Both the position numbers and the translations under genes were made by a program. Positions 6,487 through 14,166 of a DNA stretch of 29,093 nt are shown in pieces; the first letter of the stretch is position 1; each line of letters opens with the position of its first letter. The stretch spans positions 1-29,093 of the forward strand of contig NZ_CAMIHZ010000029.1 of the NCBI RefSeq assembly GCF_946222305.1, written 5' to 3'. The stretch is from an uncultured Corynebacterium sp. Its GTDB lineage: Bacteria; Actinomycetota; Actinomycetes; Mycobacteriales; Mycobacteriaceae. The notes under the pieces were generated by a model that had not been told where the DNA came from, did no database searches, and saw only the letters and a list, made by a program, of their open reading frames with translations.

Positions 6487-6492
6487 AGTGTA
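6487..6492 (-). promoter_or_regulatory. -10 box of a probable leaderless rraA transcript
   Basis: On the minus strand TACACT is followed by 7 nt and then the ATG at 6479, placing the expected transcription start at or next to the start codon. No Shine-Dalgarno sequence is present. I see no convincing -35. Confidence 0.35.
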
Positions 6493-6549
6493 CGTCGCAG
6501 GCCCTTTCGGCGTGGCCAAAGGGGCAAATTGCGGTGGGCATCTTCTCTT

Positions 6550-7389
6550 TTATTTCTCGACGCCAATGGCTGCCCACGACGCGATCAGTTCACCCACTCG
6601 CTGCCCGCTGCCGCGGCGCTGGAGGAGGTGATCGATCTCGGGCAAACGGAGCAGACTCGAAACGCGGGCGGGATTCGCGACGAAATCCAGCGCCTCCTGG
6701 AAGTCCACGACATTATCGTCCGGTGAGTGGATCGCGAGGTACGAGATGCCGGAGTTCTGCAGTGCGGAGAGATCGGCGTCGGGATTAGAAAGGCGAAGAT
6801 CCGCGAAAAACCCGGTGCCAACTGAGACCCCACGACCGGGAATCTCCACGGCCTGGTACTCGTCGGTGGTACCGACCGCAGCGTCGAAGATGGCGGCGAC
6901 TTCGGGGATGGAATCTTTCACGTGGCGCGGATCGAACGGGGTGCCGACGGTGGCGACCGCACGCACCGTTTCGAGTTCCCCGGCGGCGCGAATCACGGCG
7001 CACCCGCCGAGGGAATGCCCCACCAGCAGCTCTGGCGGGCGCGCGTTGTGCTCCAGCCAGCGCGCCGTGGCAAGGACATCGGCGACATTAGTACTCAGCG
7101 TGGATTTGGAGAATTCACCGCCGGAGTTTCCCAGCCCGGCAAGGTCGATCCGCAGGCTCGCGATGCCGTGTTTTGCAAGGGTCTTGGAGATGCGCGTGAC
7201 CCCCACGGCGGAGCGCGCGCATGTAAAACACGCCACCACGATGGCGGTGGGAGTGCTACCAGCACCCAATTCTGCAGCGGTCAATCCGGCAGGGGTGTCT
7301 AGGGTGGCGTCTAGTTCGTATTCGCCGTTGGGGCCATCGACTTCGCCGGCGGGAATGGTGAAGTTGGTGGAGGTGGTTGCGGTACTCAT
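6550..7389 (-). CDS. Alpha/beta hydrolase
   Basis: A 279-aa cytosolic alpha/beta hydrolase of the serine esterase/dienelactone hydrolase type. The catalytic triad is visible: nucleophile S126 in the elbow GHSLGG (124-129), acid D224 or D225 in HSPDDNVVD, and H254 in EIDHLL. The N-terminal part has FTCARSAVGVTRISKTLAKHGIASLRIDLAGLGNSGGEF, typical of the oxyanion strand and the LRIDLAGxGxSG segment. The substrate is unknown. The ATG start has GAAGG about 8 nt upstream. The gene is divergent from secA2 and lies 70 bp upstream of rraA on the same strand, but rraA seems to have its own promoter. There is no signal peptide or membrane segment. Confidence 0.85.
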   Translation of the reverse strand: MSTATTSTNFTIPAGEVDGPNGEYELDATLDTPAGLTAAELGAGSTPTAIVVACFTCARSAVGVTRISKTLAKHGIASLRIDLAGLGNSGGEFSKSTLSTNVADVLATARWLEHNARPPELLVGHSLGGCAVIRAAGELETVRAVATVGTPFDPRHVKDSIPEVAAIFDAAVGTTDEYQAVEIPGRGVSVGTGFFADLRLSNPDADLSALQNSGISYLAIHSPDDNVVDFQEALDFVANPARVSSLLRLPEIDHLLQRRGSGQRVGELIASWAAIGVEK

Positions 7390-7435
7390 AGCGGGACCTT
7401 CTAGGGCTGGACTATCGTTGATCTACTAGTAACAA

Positions 7436-7458
7436 ACACCCTGCACATCGCTGGGTGT
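7436..7458. promoter_or_regulatory. Inverted repeat between hydrolase and secA2
   Basis: ACACCC (7436-7441) and GGGTGT (7453-7458) form a 6-bp inverted repeat with an 11-nt spacer in the 102-bp divergent intergenic region. It may be an operator for either gene. It is short, so chance is possible. Confidence 0.25.
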
Positions 7459-7491
7459 AGACGTCGATTATTCGAAGGGTAGGCCACTCGC

Positions 7492-9891
7492 ATGGCATTT
7501 GACTGGTTCTGGAAGGCAATGGGTTCCTCGCCAACGAAGAATCAGAAGAAGAGCAGGGCAGTGGTTGCCCAGGCGGGAGCGGATCGCTTCGCCGAAGCTA
7601 GCGACGATGAGCTCCGCGATCACGCAAAGGCCACCATCGCGAATGCTTGGCCAAAGGCATCATCCGGCGAGCGCGACGCGGAGGCCTTCGACGGCCCGCA
7701 ACCATCGGTGAAAGACGCCCCGGCGTTGCTGGCCGTGTTGCGTGAAACGGCGCGCCGCACGCTCGACATGTCACCTTTCGATGTCCAGATGCAGGGCACC
7801 CTGCGTTTGTTGCATGGCGATGTCGTGGAGATGGCCACGGGTGAGGGTAAAACTCTGACCGGTGCCATGGCCGCGTGCGGGTATGCGCTGCAGGGCAAGC
7901 GCGTGCACGTCATCACCGTGAATTCCTACTTGGCGGGCCGTGACGATAAGTGGATGGGCCCGATGCTCGATTTCTTCGGTCTGACCCACGGGGCCATTCA
8001 CGAAGATCTCTCCAGTGACGAACGCCGCGATATCTACAGCCGCGATATCGTCTTCGGAGCGATCAACGAATTGGGCTTCGATGTACTACGCGACCAGTTG
8101 ATTACGCGCAAGGAAGATGCCGTGCGAGCCGATGCCGATGTGGCCGTTATCGACGAGGCCGATTCAGTCATGGTGGATGAGGCCCTCGTGCCTTTGGTTC
8201 TCGCGGGTTCCGAACCCGGTCCTGCTCCGGCGGGCCGTATCACCGATCTGGTGAAGTCCATGGAGGAAGACGAGCACTTCCATGTTTCCGATGATCAGCG
8301 CAACGTGTTCCTCACTGACAAGGGCGCGGCTTATGTGGAAAAGGAGCTCGGCCTCGATTCGCTGTACGGTTCTTCTGATCTTGACGCCACCACGGGTTCC
8401 TCCCAGGCCGTAGAGCAAGGGGCAGAAGCCAAACCCGGCGACACCCTGGTGCAGGTCAACGTCGCGCTTCATGCGGAACACCTGCTCACTCGCGACGTGC
8501 ATTACATCGTCCGCGACGGCAAAGTCGCCCTCATCGACGGTTCGCGCGGCCGCGTGGCCGACTTGCAGCGCTGGCCCGATGGACTGCAAGCAGCCGTCGA
8601 GGCCAAGGAAGGCCTCGACGTCACCGACGGCGGCAGGATCCTCGATCAGATCACCATTCAAGCGCTGGTGGGCATGTATCCAGAAGTGTGTGGCATGACC
8701 GGTACCGCGATTGCTGCCAGCGACCAGCTGCGCCAGTTCTACGATCTGTTCGTTTCCGTGATAGAGCCCAATGTGCCCACCAAGCGGTTCGATGAAGCTG
8801 ATCGTGTGTATGTCAGCGCTGATGAGCGTAGCCGGGCGGTAGTGGAGCACATCGTGGAGGTGCAGCGCACGGGGCAGCCTCAGCTGGTGGGTACCCAGGA
8901 TGTCGCGGAGTCCGAGGAACTGGCCGAGGCCCTGGCGGCCGCAGGCGTGGATTGTCAAGTGCTTAACGCCAAGAACCATGAAGCGGAAGCCGGCGTCATT
9001 GCAGATGCAGGCCGACCTGGCAGCGTGACGGTATCTACCCAGATGGCCGGTCGCGGTACGGACATCAAGTTGGGCGGTGCGGATGAGGCAGAACACGATG
9101 AGGTAGTGGAGGCCGGTGGCTTACATGTGGTGGGTGTAGGTAGGTATCGCTCGGCGCGACTGGACGATCAGCTGCGTGGCCGGGCAGGACGTCAGGGCGA
9201 TCCGGGAAGTTCGGTGTTCTTCGTGTCGCTCGAGGATGATGTTGTCGCGATCGGTGGGGCCGGTGAGGAATTGCAGGCTAAGCCGGAAAAGGATGGATTG
9301 CTGCCGCAGAAGAAGGTTCAGCAGTTTGTGGATCACTGTCAGCGCGTGACCGAAGGACAGATGCTCGATATTCATGCGACGACGTGGAAGTATAACAAGC
9401 TGATCAAGGACCAGCGCGACATCATCAACGAACGCAGGCAGAAGCTGCTTACGACTGACGCAGCATGGGAGGACTTGAGCTATCACGATGTCGATAAGGC
9501 CAATGAGCTGAAGAGCAAGGGAATCGACCAGGCTGTGCTGGAGCAGGCTGCGCGCGAGATTATGCTGTTTCACTTGGATTCCGCGTGGAGCGACCATCTG
9601 GCTTACTTGGACGATATCCGGGAGTCGATTCACCTGCGCGCGATTGCCCGCGAATCACCCATCGATGAGTTCCACCGCATGTCCATCGCCGCCTTCAAGG
9701 ACTTGGCGGAATCCGCTGTGGAAAAGGCACGTGAGACGTTCAGCGAGGTTGACATCGACGACGACGGTGCACACTTGGAGGGGCTGGGGCTTCACAAGCC
9801 GAGCGCCACGTGGACGTACATGGTCAACGACAACCCGTTGTCCAGTGGCGGCGGTTCCGTGGTTGGGTCCATCGCCCAGATGTTCCGCTAA
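7492..9891 (+). CDS. secA2: Accessory preprotein translocase ATPase SecA2
   Basis: A 799-aa SecA-type ATPase. Motifs: Walker A MATGEGKT (residues 114-121), DEAD box VIDEADSVMVDEAL (D221-D224), preprotein cross-linking and scaffold regions, then VSTQMAGRGTDIKLGG and RYRSARLDDQLRGRAGRQGDPGSS in the second nucleotide-binding domain. It is shorter than SecA1 and lacks the C-terminal cysteine-rich zinc site, as usual for actinobacterial SecA2. It works with SecYEG to export a small set of proteins, many without ordinary signal peptides; in mycobacteria these include SodA and PknG. Next to it lies odhI, the substrate of PknG, in the same order as secA2 and garA in Mycobacterium. ATG at 7492 with GAAGGGTAGG (7474-7483) upstream. 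No frameshift is seen. Confidence 0.95.
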   Translation: MAFDWFWKAMGSSPTKNQKKSRAVVAQAGADRFAEASDDELRDHAKATIANAWPKASSGERDAEAFDGPQPSVKDAPALLAVLRETARRTLDMSPFDVQMQGTLRLLHGDVVEMATGEGKTLTGAMAACGYALQGKRVHVITVNSYLAGRDDKWMGPMLDFFGLTHGAIHEDLSSDERRDIYSRDIVFGAINELGFDVLRDQLITRKEDAVRADADVAVIDEADSVMVDEALVPLVLAGSEPGPAPAGRITDLVKSMEEDEHFHVSDDQRNVFLTDKGAAYVEKELGLDSLYGSSDLDATTGSSQAVEQGAEAKPGDTLVQVNVALHAEHLLTRDVHYIVRDGKVALIDGSRGRVADLQRWPDGLQAAVEAKEGLDVTDGGRILDQITIQALVGMYPEVCGMTGTAIAASDQLRQFYDLFVSVIEPNVPTKRFDEADRVYVSADERSRAVVEHIVEVQRTGQPQLVGTQDVAESEELAEALAAAGVDCQVLNAKNHEAEAGVIADAGRPGSVTVSTQMAGRGTDIKLGGADEAEHDEVVEAGGLHVVGVGRYRSARLDDQLRGRAGRQGDPGSSVFFVSLEDDVVAIGGAGEELQAKPEKDGLLPQKKVQQFVDHCQRVTEGQMLDIHATTWKYNKLIKDQRDIINERRQKLLTTDAAWEDLSYHDVDKANELKSKGIDQAVLEQAAREIMLFHLDSAWSDHLAYLDDIRESIHLRAIARESPIDEFHRMSIAAFKDLAESAVEKARETFSEVDIDDDGAHLEGLGLHKPSATWTYMVNDNPLSSGGGSVVGSIAQMFR

Positions 9892-10081
9892 GCCACAGTT
9901 TTATAACCATTCCATCTCATGTTGGGGTGGAGCCCTACAAAAGAAGCAACGGGGTAGTATGGTTGAAAGCGATGTACGTGGAACCGCTGCCCGCCAGCGT
10001 GATCGCTGCGTTAAGCGGTGAGATTGTGCTGGTGAGGGCGAGTTGGTTCCGAGCCCGAAACGTTCCAGAGAGGACTAGAAC
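9892..10081 (+). promoter_or_regulatory. Promoter region of the odhI operon
   Basis: The 190-bp gap separates secA2 from odhI and probably carries the odhI promoter. TAGTAT at 9955-9960 is a possible -10 box, but no matching -35 is visible at 16-18 bp. AGAGAGGAC just before the ATG at 10082 serves as ribosome site. I see no strong hairpin. Confidence 0.35.
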
Positions 10082-10510
10082 ATGAGCGAAAACACCGGAG
10101 TTCCGGAGGCATCTGTCGAGACCACGTCTGTGTTCCGCGCAGATCTCCTGAAGGAAATGGAGTCTGGCTCTCAAGCGGATGCTGCTCCTGCCGGTGTGGA
10201 GGGCCTTCCCGAAGGCTCCGCACTGCTCGTTGTGAAGCGTGGCCCCAACGCTGGTTCCCGCTTCCTGTTGGATCAGGACACCACCGCCGCTGGCCGTCAC
10301 CCAGACAGCGACATCTTCCTCGACGATGTGACCGTTTCCCGTCGCCACGCTGAGTTCCGTCGCAACGGCGACCAGTACGAGGTTGTTGACGTGGGATCCC
10401 TGAACGGCACCTACGTGAACCGCGAGCCAAAGAACTCGTCCGTTCTGAGCAACGGTGACGAGATCCAGATCGGCAAGTTCCGTCTGGTATTCCTCAACGG
10501 CACCAAGTAG
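10082..10510 (+). CDS. odhI: OdhI/GarA, FHA-domain inhibitor of 2-oxoglutarate dehydrogenase
   Basis: A 142-aa protein. Unphosphorylated OdhI binds the E1 part of the 2-oxoglutarate dehydrogenase complex and inhibits it, moving 2-oxoglutarate towards glutamate; PknG relieves this by phosphorylating the N-terminal ETT motif. Here that motif is E13-T14-T15 in VETTSVFRADLLKEMESG, at the same positions as in C. glutamicum. The FHA domain spans about 46-138 with R72 (AGRHPDSDI), S86 in VSRRHAEF and N108 in GSLNGTYVN, the residues that hold phosphothreonine. Cytosolic. It starts at ATG 10082 and is followed after 14 bp by the MerR gene, probably on one transcript. Length and motifs are complete. 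Confidence 0.95.
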   Translation: MSENTGVPEASVETTSVFRADLLKEMESGSQADAAPAGVEGLPEGSALLVVKRGPNAGSRFLLDQDTTAAGRHPDSDIFLDDVTVSRRHAEFRRNGDQYEVVDVGSLNGTYVNREPKNSSVLSNGDEIQIGKFRLVFLNGTK

Positions 10511-10524
10511 GGAGTAGGGCACAA

Positions 10525-11265
10525 GTGAGCGCACAGGCCGCCCGAGCGCAGTCCGCCCGCAAGGTCTCCACTCCGGCAGGGGTTGGTCAGGTTCTGCCCA
10601 CGTCTTCTATTGGCGACGTGTTGAAGCAGTTGAAGCCGGATTTTCCCGATGTCACCGTGTCCAAAATTCGCTTCTTGGAGTCCGAGGGGCTCATTAGTCC
10701 ACGGCGAAGTCAGTCTGGGTACCGGCGATTCTCCCCGGAGGATATTGCGCGACTGCGTTACATCCTGACTCACCAGCGGGATAACTACCTTCCGCTGAAG
10801 GTTATCCGCGAGCAGTTAGCCGCCATGGATTCCGGCAAGGTCACGCCAGTGAGCGCTAAGCAGGGGCGCGCTGGTGTGGTCAGCGCGGATCAGCTGCGGG
10901 CTGCGGAGTCCCGTCGACTTACCCGCGCGGATGTGACTGCGCGTGCTGGGGTGAATGATTCGTTTACCGGCAGCGTTATTCGCATGGGGCTGATCAATGC
11001 CGACGGCTCGGGTTTCTACTCCGTCGATGATGTGGAAGTTGTCCAGTTGGCGCATTCCCTTACGGAATACGGTTTGGACTCCCGTCACCTGAAGTCCCTG
11101 CTGACTATCGCGAACCGTCAGTATGACATCGTTGCGCGAGTATCTGAGCCGCTGGCTCATGGTCGCGATGAGAACGCGCGCCAGCGCTCTTTGGAGACCG
11201 CACGCGAGGTTAGTGCGCTATTGGTTTCTCTCAATACAGCCCTGGTCAAGGGCAACCTCGGCTAG
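10525..11265 (+). CDS. ftsR: MerR-family regulator, FtsR-like
   Basis: A 246-aa regulator. The N-terminal winged helix is clear: SIGDVLKQLKPDFPDVTVSKIRFLESEGLISPRRSQSGYRRFSPEDIARLRYILTHQRD, about residues 30-95. The C-terminal half (VVQLAHSLTEYGLDSRHLKSLLTIANRQYDIVARV) is helical and carries no metal-binding cysteines. The homologue in C. glutamicum, FtsR, activates ftsZ, and the mycobacterial counterpart lies at the same place after garA; the name here rests on this synteny and similarity. The GTG start has GGGAGTAGGG (10510-10519) upstream. The stop TAG overlaps the GTG of the next gene (TAGTG), so translation is coupled. Confidence 0.85.
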   Translation: MSAQAARAQSARKVSTPAGVGQVLPTSSIGDVLKQLKPDFPDVTVSKIRFLESEGLISPRRSQSGYRRFSPEDIARLRYILTHQRDNYLPLKVIREQLAAMDSGKVTPVSAKQGRAGVVSADQLRAAESRRLTRADVTARAGVNDSFTGSVIRMGLINADGSGFYSVDDVEVVQLAHSLTEYGLDSRHLKSLLTIANRQYDIVARVSEPLAHGRDENARQRSLETAREVSALLVSLNTALVKGNLG

Positions 11266-12059
11266 TGCGTTCCCTGAATTTCATCGGGCGGCTGAATTCC
11301 ACCTTGCTCTCCGAAACGGAGTGGAATGCAGCTAGTCCCGATGTTCTTGTTTTCGGTACGGCGGACTTCACGCACATTCTCCCCATCTGGGTCGAACGTA
11401 CCCGCAACTTCGGCGGCAGGCCCACGGATGCGGTTGTGCTCTCCGCAATTTTGGCGGAAGATCCCGATGGTCAATTCTGGTCAGCAGAATTAGCGACGGG
11501 TTCGCGAGGCCAATTCACCGCCGGACTCACTGCGGGGGACCGGTACATCGATTGTCGCCCCAGCTTGCTTGAACCACTCGTGCGCACGGGGGCAATCCGC
11601 GAAATTCGGATGAAGCCCGCGTTGGAATCCGCCCTCATTCCCGTGAATCGGGAGTGGTTGGAGAAGCTGCAATCCGCGTGTGCCGACCAGCTTTATCGTT
11701 TTGTTGAGCGACGCCCTGAGTCGACCGATCCCAGCCAAGAATGGGCCGACGACCTTTTCGACGAGGATCGAAGCGTTGAGGAAACGCCTACGTTCGCAGC
11801 TCTGATGACTGAGGGTTTCGAACCAGAGCGCGTGCGCTTGGTCATGGAAACCGATGATGAAACTCAAGGCCCCGGTGGTGTGTTCCTACGCTGGTCTGGC
11901 TTGGACTTGGGCATTCCTGCGGACGTTAGCGAAGGTTTCGAGCAGATGTGGGAGGCGCTGGGCCTCGATAAGGAACTTGATGCTTGGTTGTCCGATGCGG
12001 TCAACGAGAGTGACGAGGAGTCCGGTGAGGAACCTGACGATAGTGGAGAACGGGGCTAG
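11265..12059 (+). CDS. Divergent BFN-domain (DUF151, bifunctional nuclease-like) protein
   Basis: A 264-aa protein in the position normally held by the DUF151 bifunctional nuclease gene of Mycobacteriales. Traces of that fold are visible: THILPIWVERTRNFGGRPTDAVVLSAIL, then GQFTAGLTAGDRYIDCRPSLLEPLVRTGAI. Sequence agreement is weak, and it is much longer than the usual 130-165 aa. Beyond about residue 145 there is an extra domain (DDLFDEDRSVEETPTFAALMTEGFEPERVRL) and a very acidic tail ending EESGEEPDDSGERG. The biochemical role is unknown; nuclease activity should not be assumed. The GTG at 11265 overlaps the ftsR stop. It is probably co-transcribed with odhI and ftsR. Function would be inferred only from synteny. 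Confidence 0.65.
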   Translation: MRSLNFIGRLNSTLLSETEWNAASPDVLVFGTADFTHILPIWVERTRNFGGRPTDAVVLSAILAEDPDGQFWSAELATGSRGQFTAGLTAGDRYIDCRPSLLEPLVRTGAIREIRMKPALESALIPVNREWLEKLQSACADQLYRFVERRPESTDPSQEWADDLFDEDRSVEETPTFAALMTEGFEPERVRLVMETDDETQGPGGVFLRWSGLDLGIPADVSEGFEQMWEALGLDKELDAWLSDAVNESDEESGEEPDDSGERG

Positions 12060-12134
12060 CAAAAACGGTTAAATCACTGGCGTGTTGTTACAAGCGTGAA
12101 ATTTGTGACTAGTGTTAAACTAAACCCTGAAGTT

Positions 12135-12154
12135 GAACTCTAGGGTTAGAGTTC
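12135..12154. promoter_or_regulatory. Perfect inverted repeat upstream of the second MerR gene
   Basis: GAACTCTA (12135-12142) and TAGAGTTC (12147-12154) are perfect 8-bp arms with a 4-bp spacer. A possible promoter lies downstream: TTGACG at 12189-12194 and, 19 bp later, AGATAA, the long spacer favoured by MerR activators. An autoregulatory operator is a reasonable inference. Confidence 0.45.
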
Positions 12155-12233
12155 GGGCTTTATCGAGGCTGATTTTTCCTACTGCAGTTGACGCACAGCG
12201 GAAACTCGATGAAGATAAGCAAGAGTTGAAATT

Positions 12234-12258
12234 ACATTCGTGCGAATTGCGCGAATGT
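12234..12258. promoter_or_regulatory. Second inverted repeat in the MerR leader
   Basis: ACATTCG (12234-12240) and CGAATGT (12252-12258) are perfect 7-bp arms with an 11-bp spacer. The repeat ends 12 nt before the ribosome site AGGAG (12270-12274). It could be an operator or a leader hairpin. Confidence 0.35.
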
Positions 12259-12282
12259 CACACAACGCCAGGAGCGACGTTT

Positions 12283-12819
12283 ATGAGCACCAAGAACATC
12301 GAGCCCCAGCAGGATGCGCTATTCGACATCAATGGGCCCGACGAAGAAGTGGGGTACCGGGTACCCATCGCGTGCCAGGTCGCTGGAATCACTTACCGTC
12401 AGCTGGACTACTGGGCACGCACCGGACTGGTGCAGCCCACTATCCGCACCGCGGCGGGTTCAGGCTCCCAGCGTCTCTACTCCTTCCGTGACATTTTGGT
12501 GCTCAAGATCGTGAAGGGCCTGCTGGATACCGGCATCTCGCTGCAGAACATCCGCAAGGCAGTGGAGAAGCTGGAAAACCTCGGCGTTGATGACCTGTCT
12601 GGCATCACTCTGGTCTCCGACGGTACGACCGTGTACGAATGTCGCTCGCCTGAGGAGGTTATTGACTTGCTCAACGGCGGACAGGGCGTATTCGGCATCG
12701 CCGTGCCAGGTCTCATGAAGGAGCTCACGGGCACCATTACGGCATTCCCATCTGAGAAGGTAGCCCAAGATCCTGCGATCGACGAGCTAGCGGAGCGCCG
12801 TCGGCGTCGAATGGCTTAA
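12283..12819 (+). CDS. MerR-family regulator (second, Rv1830-like position)
   Basis: A 178-aa regulator. The MerR winged helix runs from about residue 25: VPIACQVAGITYRQLDYWARTGLVQPTIRTAAGSGSQRLYSFRDILVLKIVKGLLDTGISLQNIRKAVEKL. The C-terminal part has an alpha/beta segment (ITLVSDGTTVYECRSPEEVIDLLNGGQGVFGIAVPGLMKEL) with no cysteine ligand pattern, and the protein ends in a basic RRRRRMA tail. The ligand is unknown. Order and sequence match the second MerR gene after the BFN gene in mycobacteria. A longer frame upstream is rejected: the ATG at 12283 has AGGAG 8 nt before it, and the upstream segment carries the inverted repeats. It has its own leader of 223 bp. The gene ends 35 bp before the convergent VWA gene. 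Confidence 0.85.
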   Translation: MSTKNIEPQQDALFDINGPDEEVGYRVPIACQVAGITYRQLDYWARTGLVQPTIRTAAGSGSQRLYSFRDILVLKIVKGLLDTGISLQNIRKAVEKLENLGVDDLSGITLVSDGTTVYECRSPEEVIDLLNGGQGVFGIAVPGLMKELTGTITAFPSEKVAQDPAIDELAERRRRRMA

Positions 12820-12836
12820 AGCAAAGCCGTCGGCGA

Positions 12837-12859
12837 GCTTGCTCAACCGGTGAGCTAGC
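12837..12859. terminator. Hairpin between the converging MerR and VWA genes
   Basis: GCTTGCTCA (12837-12845) pairs with TGAGCTAGC (12851-12859), leaving one T-T mismatch and a 5-nt loop. It lies between two converging genes and overlaps the VWA stop codon, so it may stop transcription from both sides. There is no T-run. Confidence 0.35.
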
Positions 12860-14078
12860 GAAGAGCTGCCTGCAGTGCCGGGCCAAATTGCAGAGAATCC
12901 GGGACGACGTGGAGCCGTCCGCCAGCTGCCCCGGCCAGCTGTTCCAACGCAGGCCGTTCCACATTATTTCCAATGGCCACCACATCGAGGCGCACCGAAG
13001 CCTTACCGTGCAGCGCCCGGATCTGCGCGATGGCCGAGCCCAGGGACAGGCGTCCACCATCGTTGGGGCCATCCGTAATCAGAATCACACGCGCCGGCGT
13101 TTGAGCCCCCGGCGCGCCTGCACCAGCCGCCGCGGACGCATAAGCCGCCGCGATTGATTCATAGGTGTGGGTAGCACCTTGGGCGCCGAGCTGCCTCAGG
13201 ACCGAAGCGGAGATCGAGCCATTATCGCGGTTCGTGATATCGACGTTATTGCGAAAAGGTGTGCGGGCCGAAGCGCTGATGGGGGAGGAGTAATTCCACA
13301 AACCCACCGCGCCACCGCGCCTACCGATTTGGTGCATGGCATCGGATAACGGGCCACGGATGTTGTCCAAGCGGGATGCGGAACCTTCTACCAAAGTCAT
13401 TGACCCGGACGTATCGAGAACAAACGTCACATCACGGGGAGCGTGCGCCGCGGTCGTCTGAACAGGGGCGCGCTTGGAATCCTTCGTCGCCCCTACCCGT
13501 GGGGCAGGTCGTGCTGGGGTGGTGCTGACGTGAGCTTCATTGGCCGAAGCGCGATCCGCCCCATTGTCCAACGCGAATTTCTCGAAATCCTTAGCCGTCC
13601 GGCTAGCTTGCTCGTCCACTTGATCGCCGGCTCCGAAAAGTAGTAGGTTTCCCCCGCCGATCTTCGCCATGTCCCCGGTTCCGACTTGCAGACCCGCTTT
13701 ATTAGCGGCGGCGATGGCCCCCTGGGCATCGGCCGGTAACCACGCGGCGACATCCTTCGGGTTCTTGAGTTTGGATTTCACCTCTTCATCCGAGGCAGTA
13801 GCGAAAGAAATATTGGTGCACTTGTCCCGAACAACGCGGTCGCTGGCGTTGTACTTATCGGCGAACTCCCGCGCAGTTGCTTCGCGCTCAGGGGCAGCCC
13901 ACGCCTTGAGCGTGTAATCGCCTTCCGCACACGCGGGCGCGTCAACCTCAGCTTGGTTGTTTTCCGCGATCTGCTGCCAACCGAAAACCAGCGCAGCCGT
14001 AACGAGCAGTGCAACAAGCACAGCCCACACCCATCCAGCGAGTCGAAAACTGGATTTGCCACTGGCATGTCGTGCCAT
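12855..14078 (-). CDS. Membrane-anchored VWA-domain protein with N-terminal substrate-binding-like region
   Basis: A 407-aa protein. One membrane segment near residues 13-33 (LAGWVWAVLVALLVTAALVFGW) anchors it with the bulk outside. Residues 45-180 contain YTLKAWAAPEREATAREFADKYN and GIxxxGGGNLLLFGAG-like stretches resembling periplasmic binding proteins. From about 215 a von Willebrand A domain follows: DVTFVLDTSGSM gives the DxSxS metal site, with VILITDGPNDGG later. VWA domains bind partner proteins through a metal ion; the partner here is unknown. The ATG at 14078 is chosen because GGAGGAA lies directly upstream, inside an otherwise longer GTG frame. The region just before the VWA domain is Ala/Thr/Pro-rich, probably a flexible wall-crossing linker. 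The gene stands alone. Confidence 0.8.
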   Translation of the reverse strand: MARHASGKSSFRLAGWVWAVLVALLVTAALVFGWQQIAENNQAEVDAPACAEGDYTLKAWAAPEREATAREFADKYNASDRVVRDKCTNISFATASDEEVKSKLKNPKDVAAWLPADAQGAIAAANKAGLQVGTGDMAKIGGGNLLLFGAGDQVDEQASRTAKDFEKFALDNGADRASANEAHVSTTPARPAPRVGATKDSKRAPVQTTAAHAPRDVTFVLDTSGSMTLVEGSASRLDNIRGPLSDAMHQIGRRGGAVGLWNYSSPISASARTPFRNNVDITNRDNGSISASVLRQLGAQGATHTYESIAAAYASAAAGAGAPGAQTPARVILITDGPNDGGRLSLGSAIAQIRALHGKASVRLDVVAIGNNVERPALEQLAGAAGGRLHVVPDSLQFGPALQAALR

Positions 14079-14166
14079 CGTTCCTCCGAATACTTCTCTC
14101 ACGTAACTTTTGCCAGCTTATCGCACGCCTGTAATTCAGCCGGGGTCTTACTTGTTTTTCTCCTTT

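Noticed and set aside
6746..7429. 227-aa open frame opposite the alpha/beta hydrolase
   Set aside because: Its composition is Ser/Ala/Arg/Pro-rich, there is no ribosome site, and the hydrolase on the other strand carries a full triad.
12133..12282. N-terminal extension of the second MerR regulator
   Set aside because: This stretch holds inverted repeats and a promoter-like sequence, and AGGAG lies directly before the ATG at 12283.
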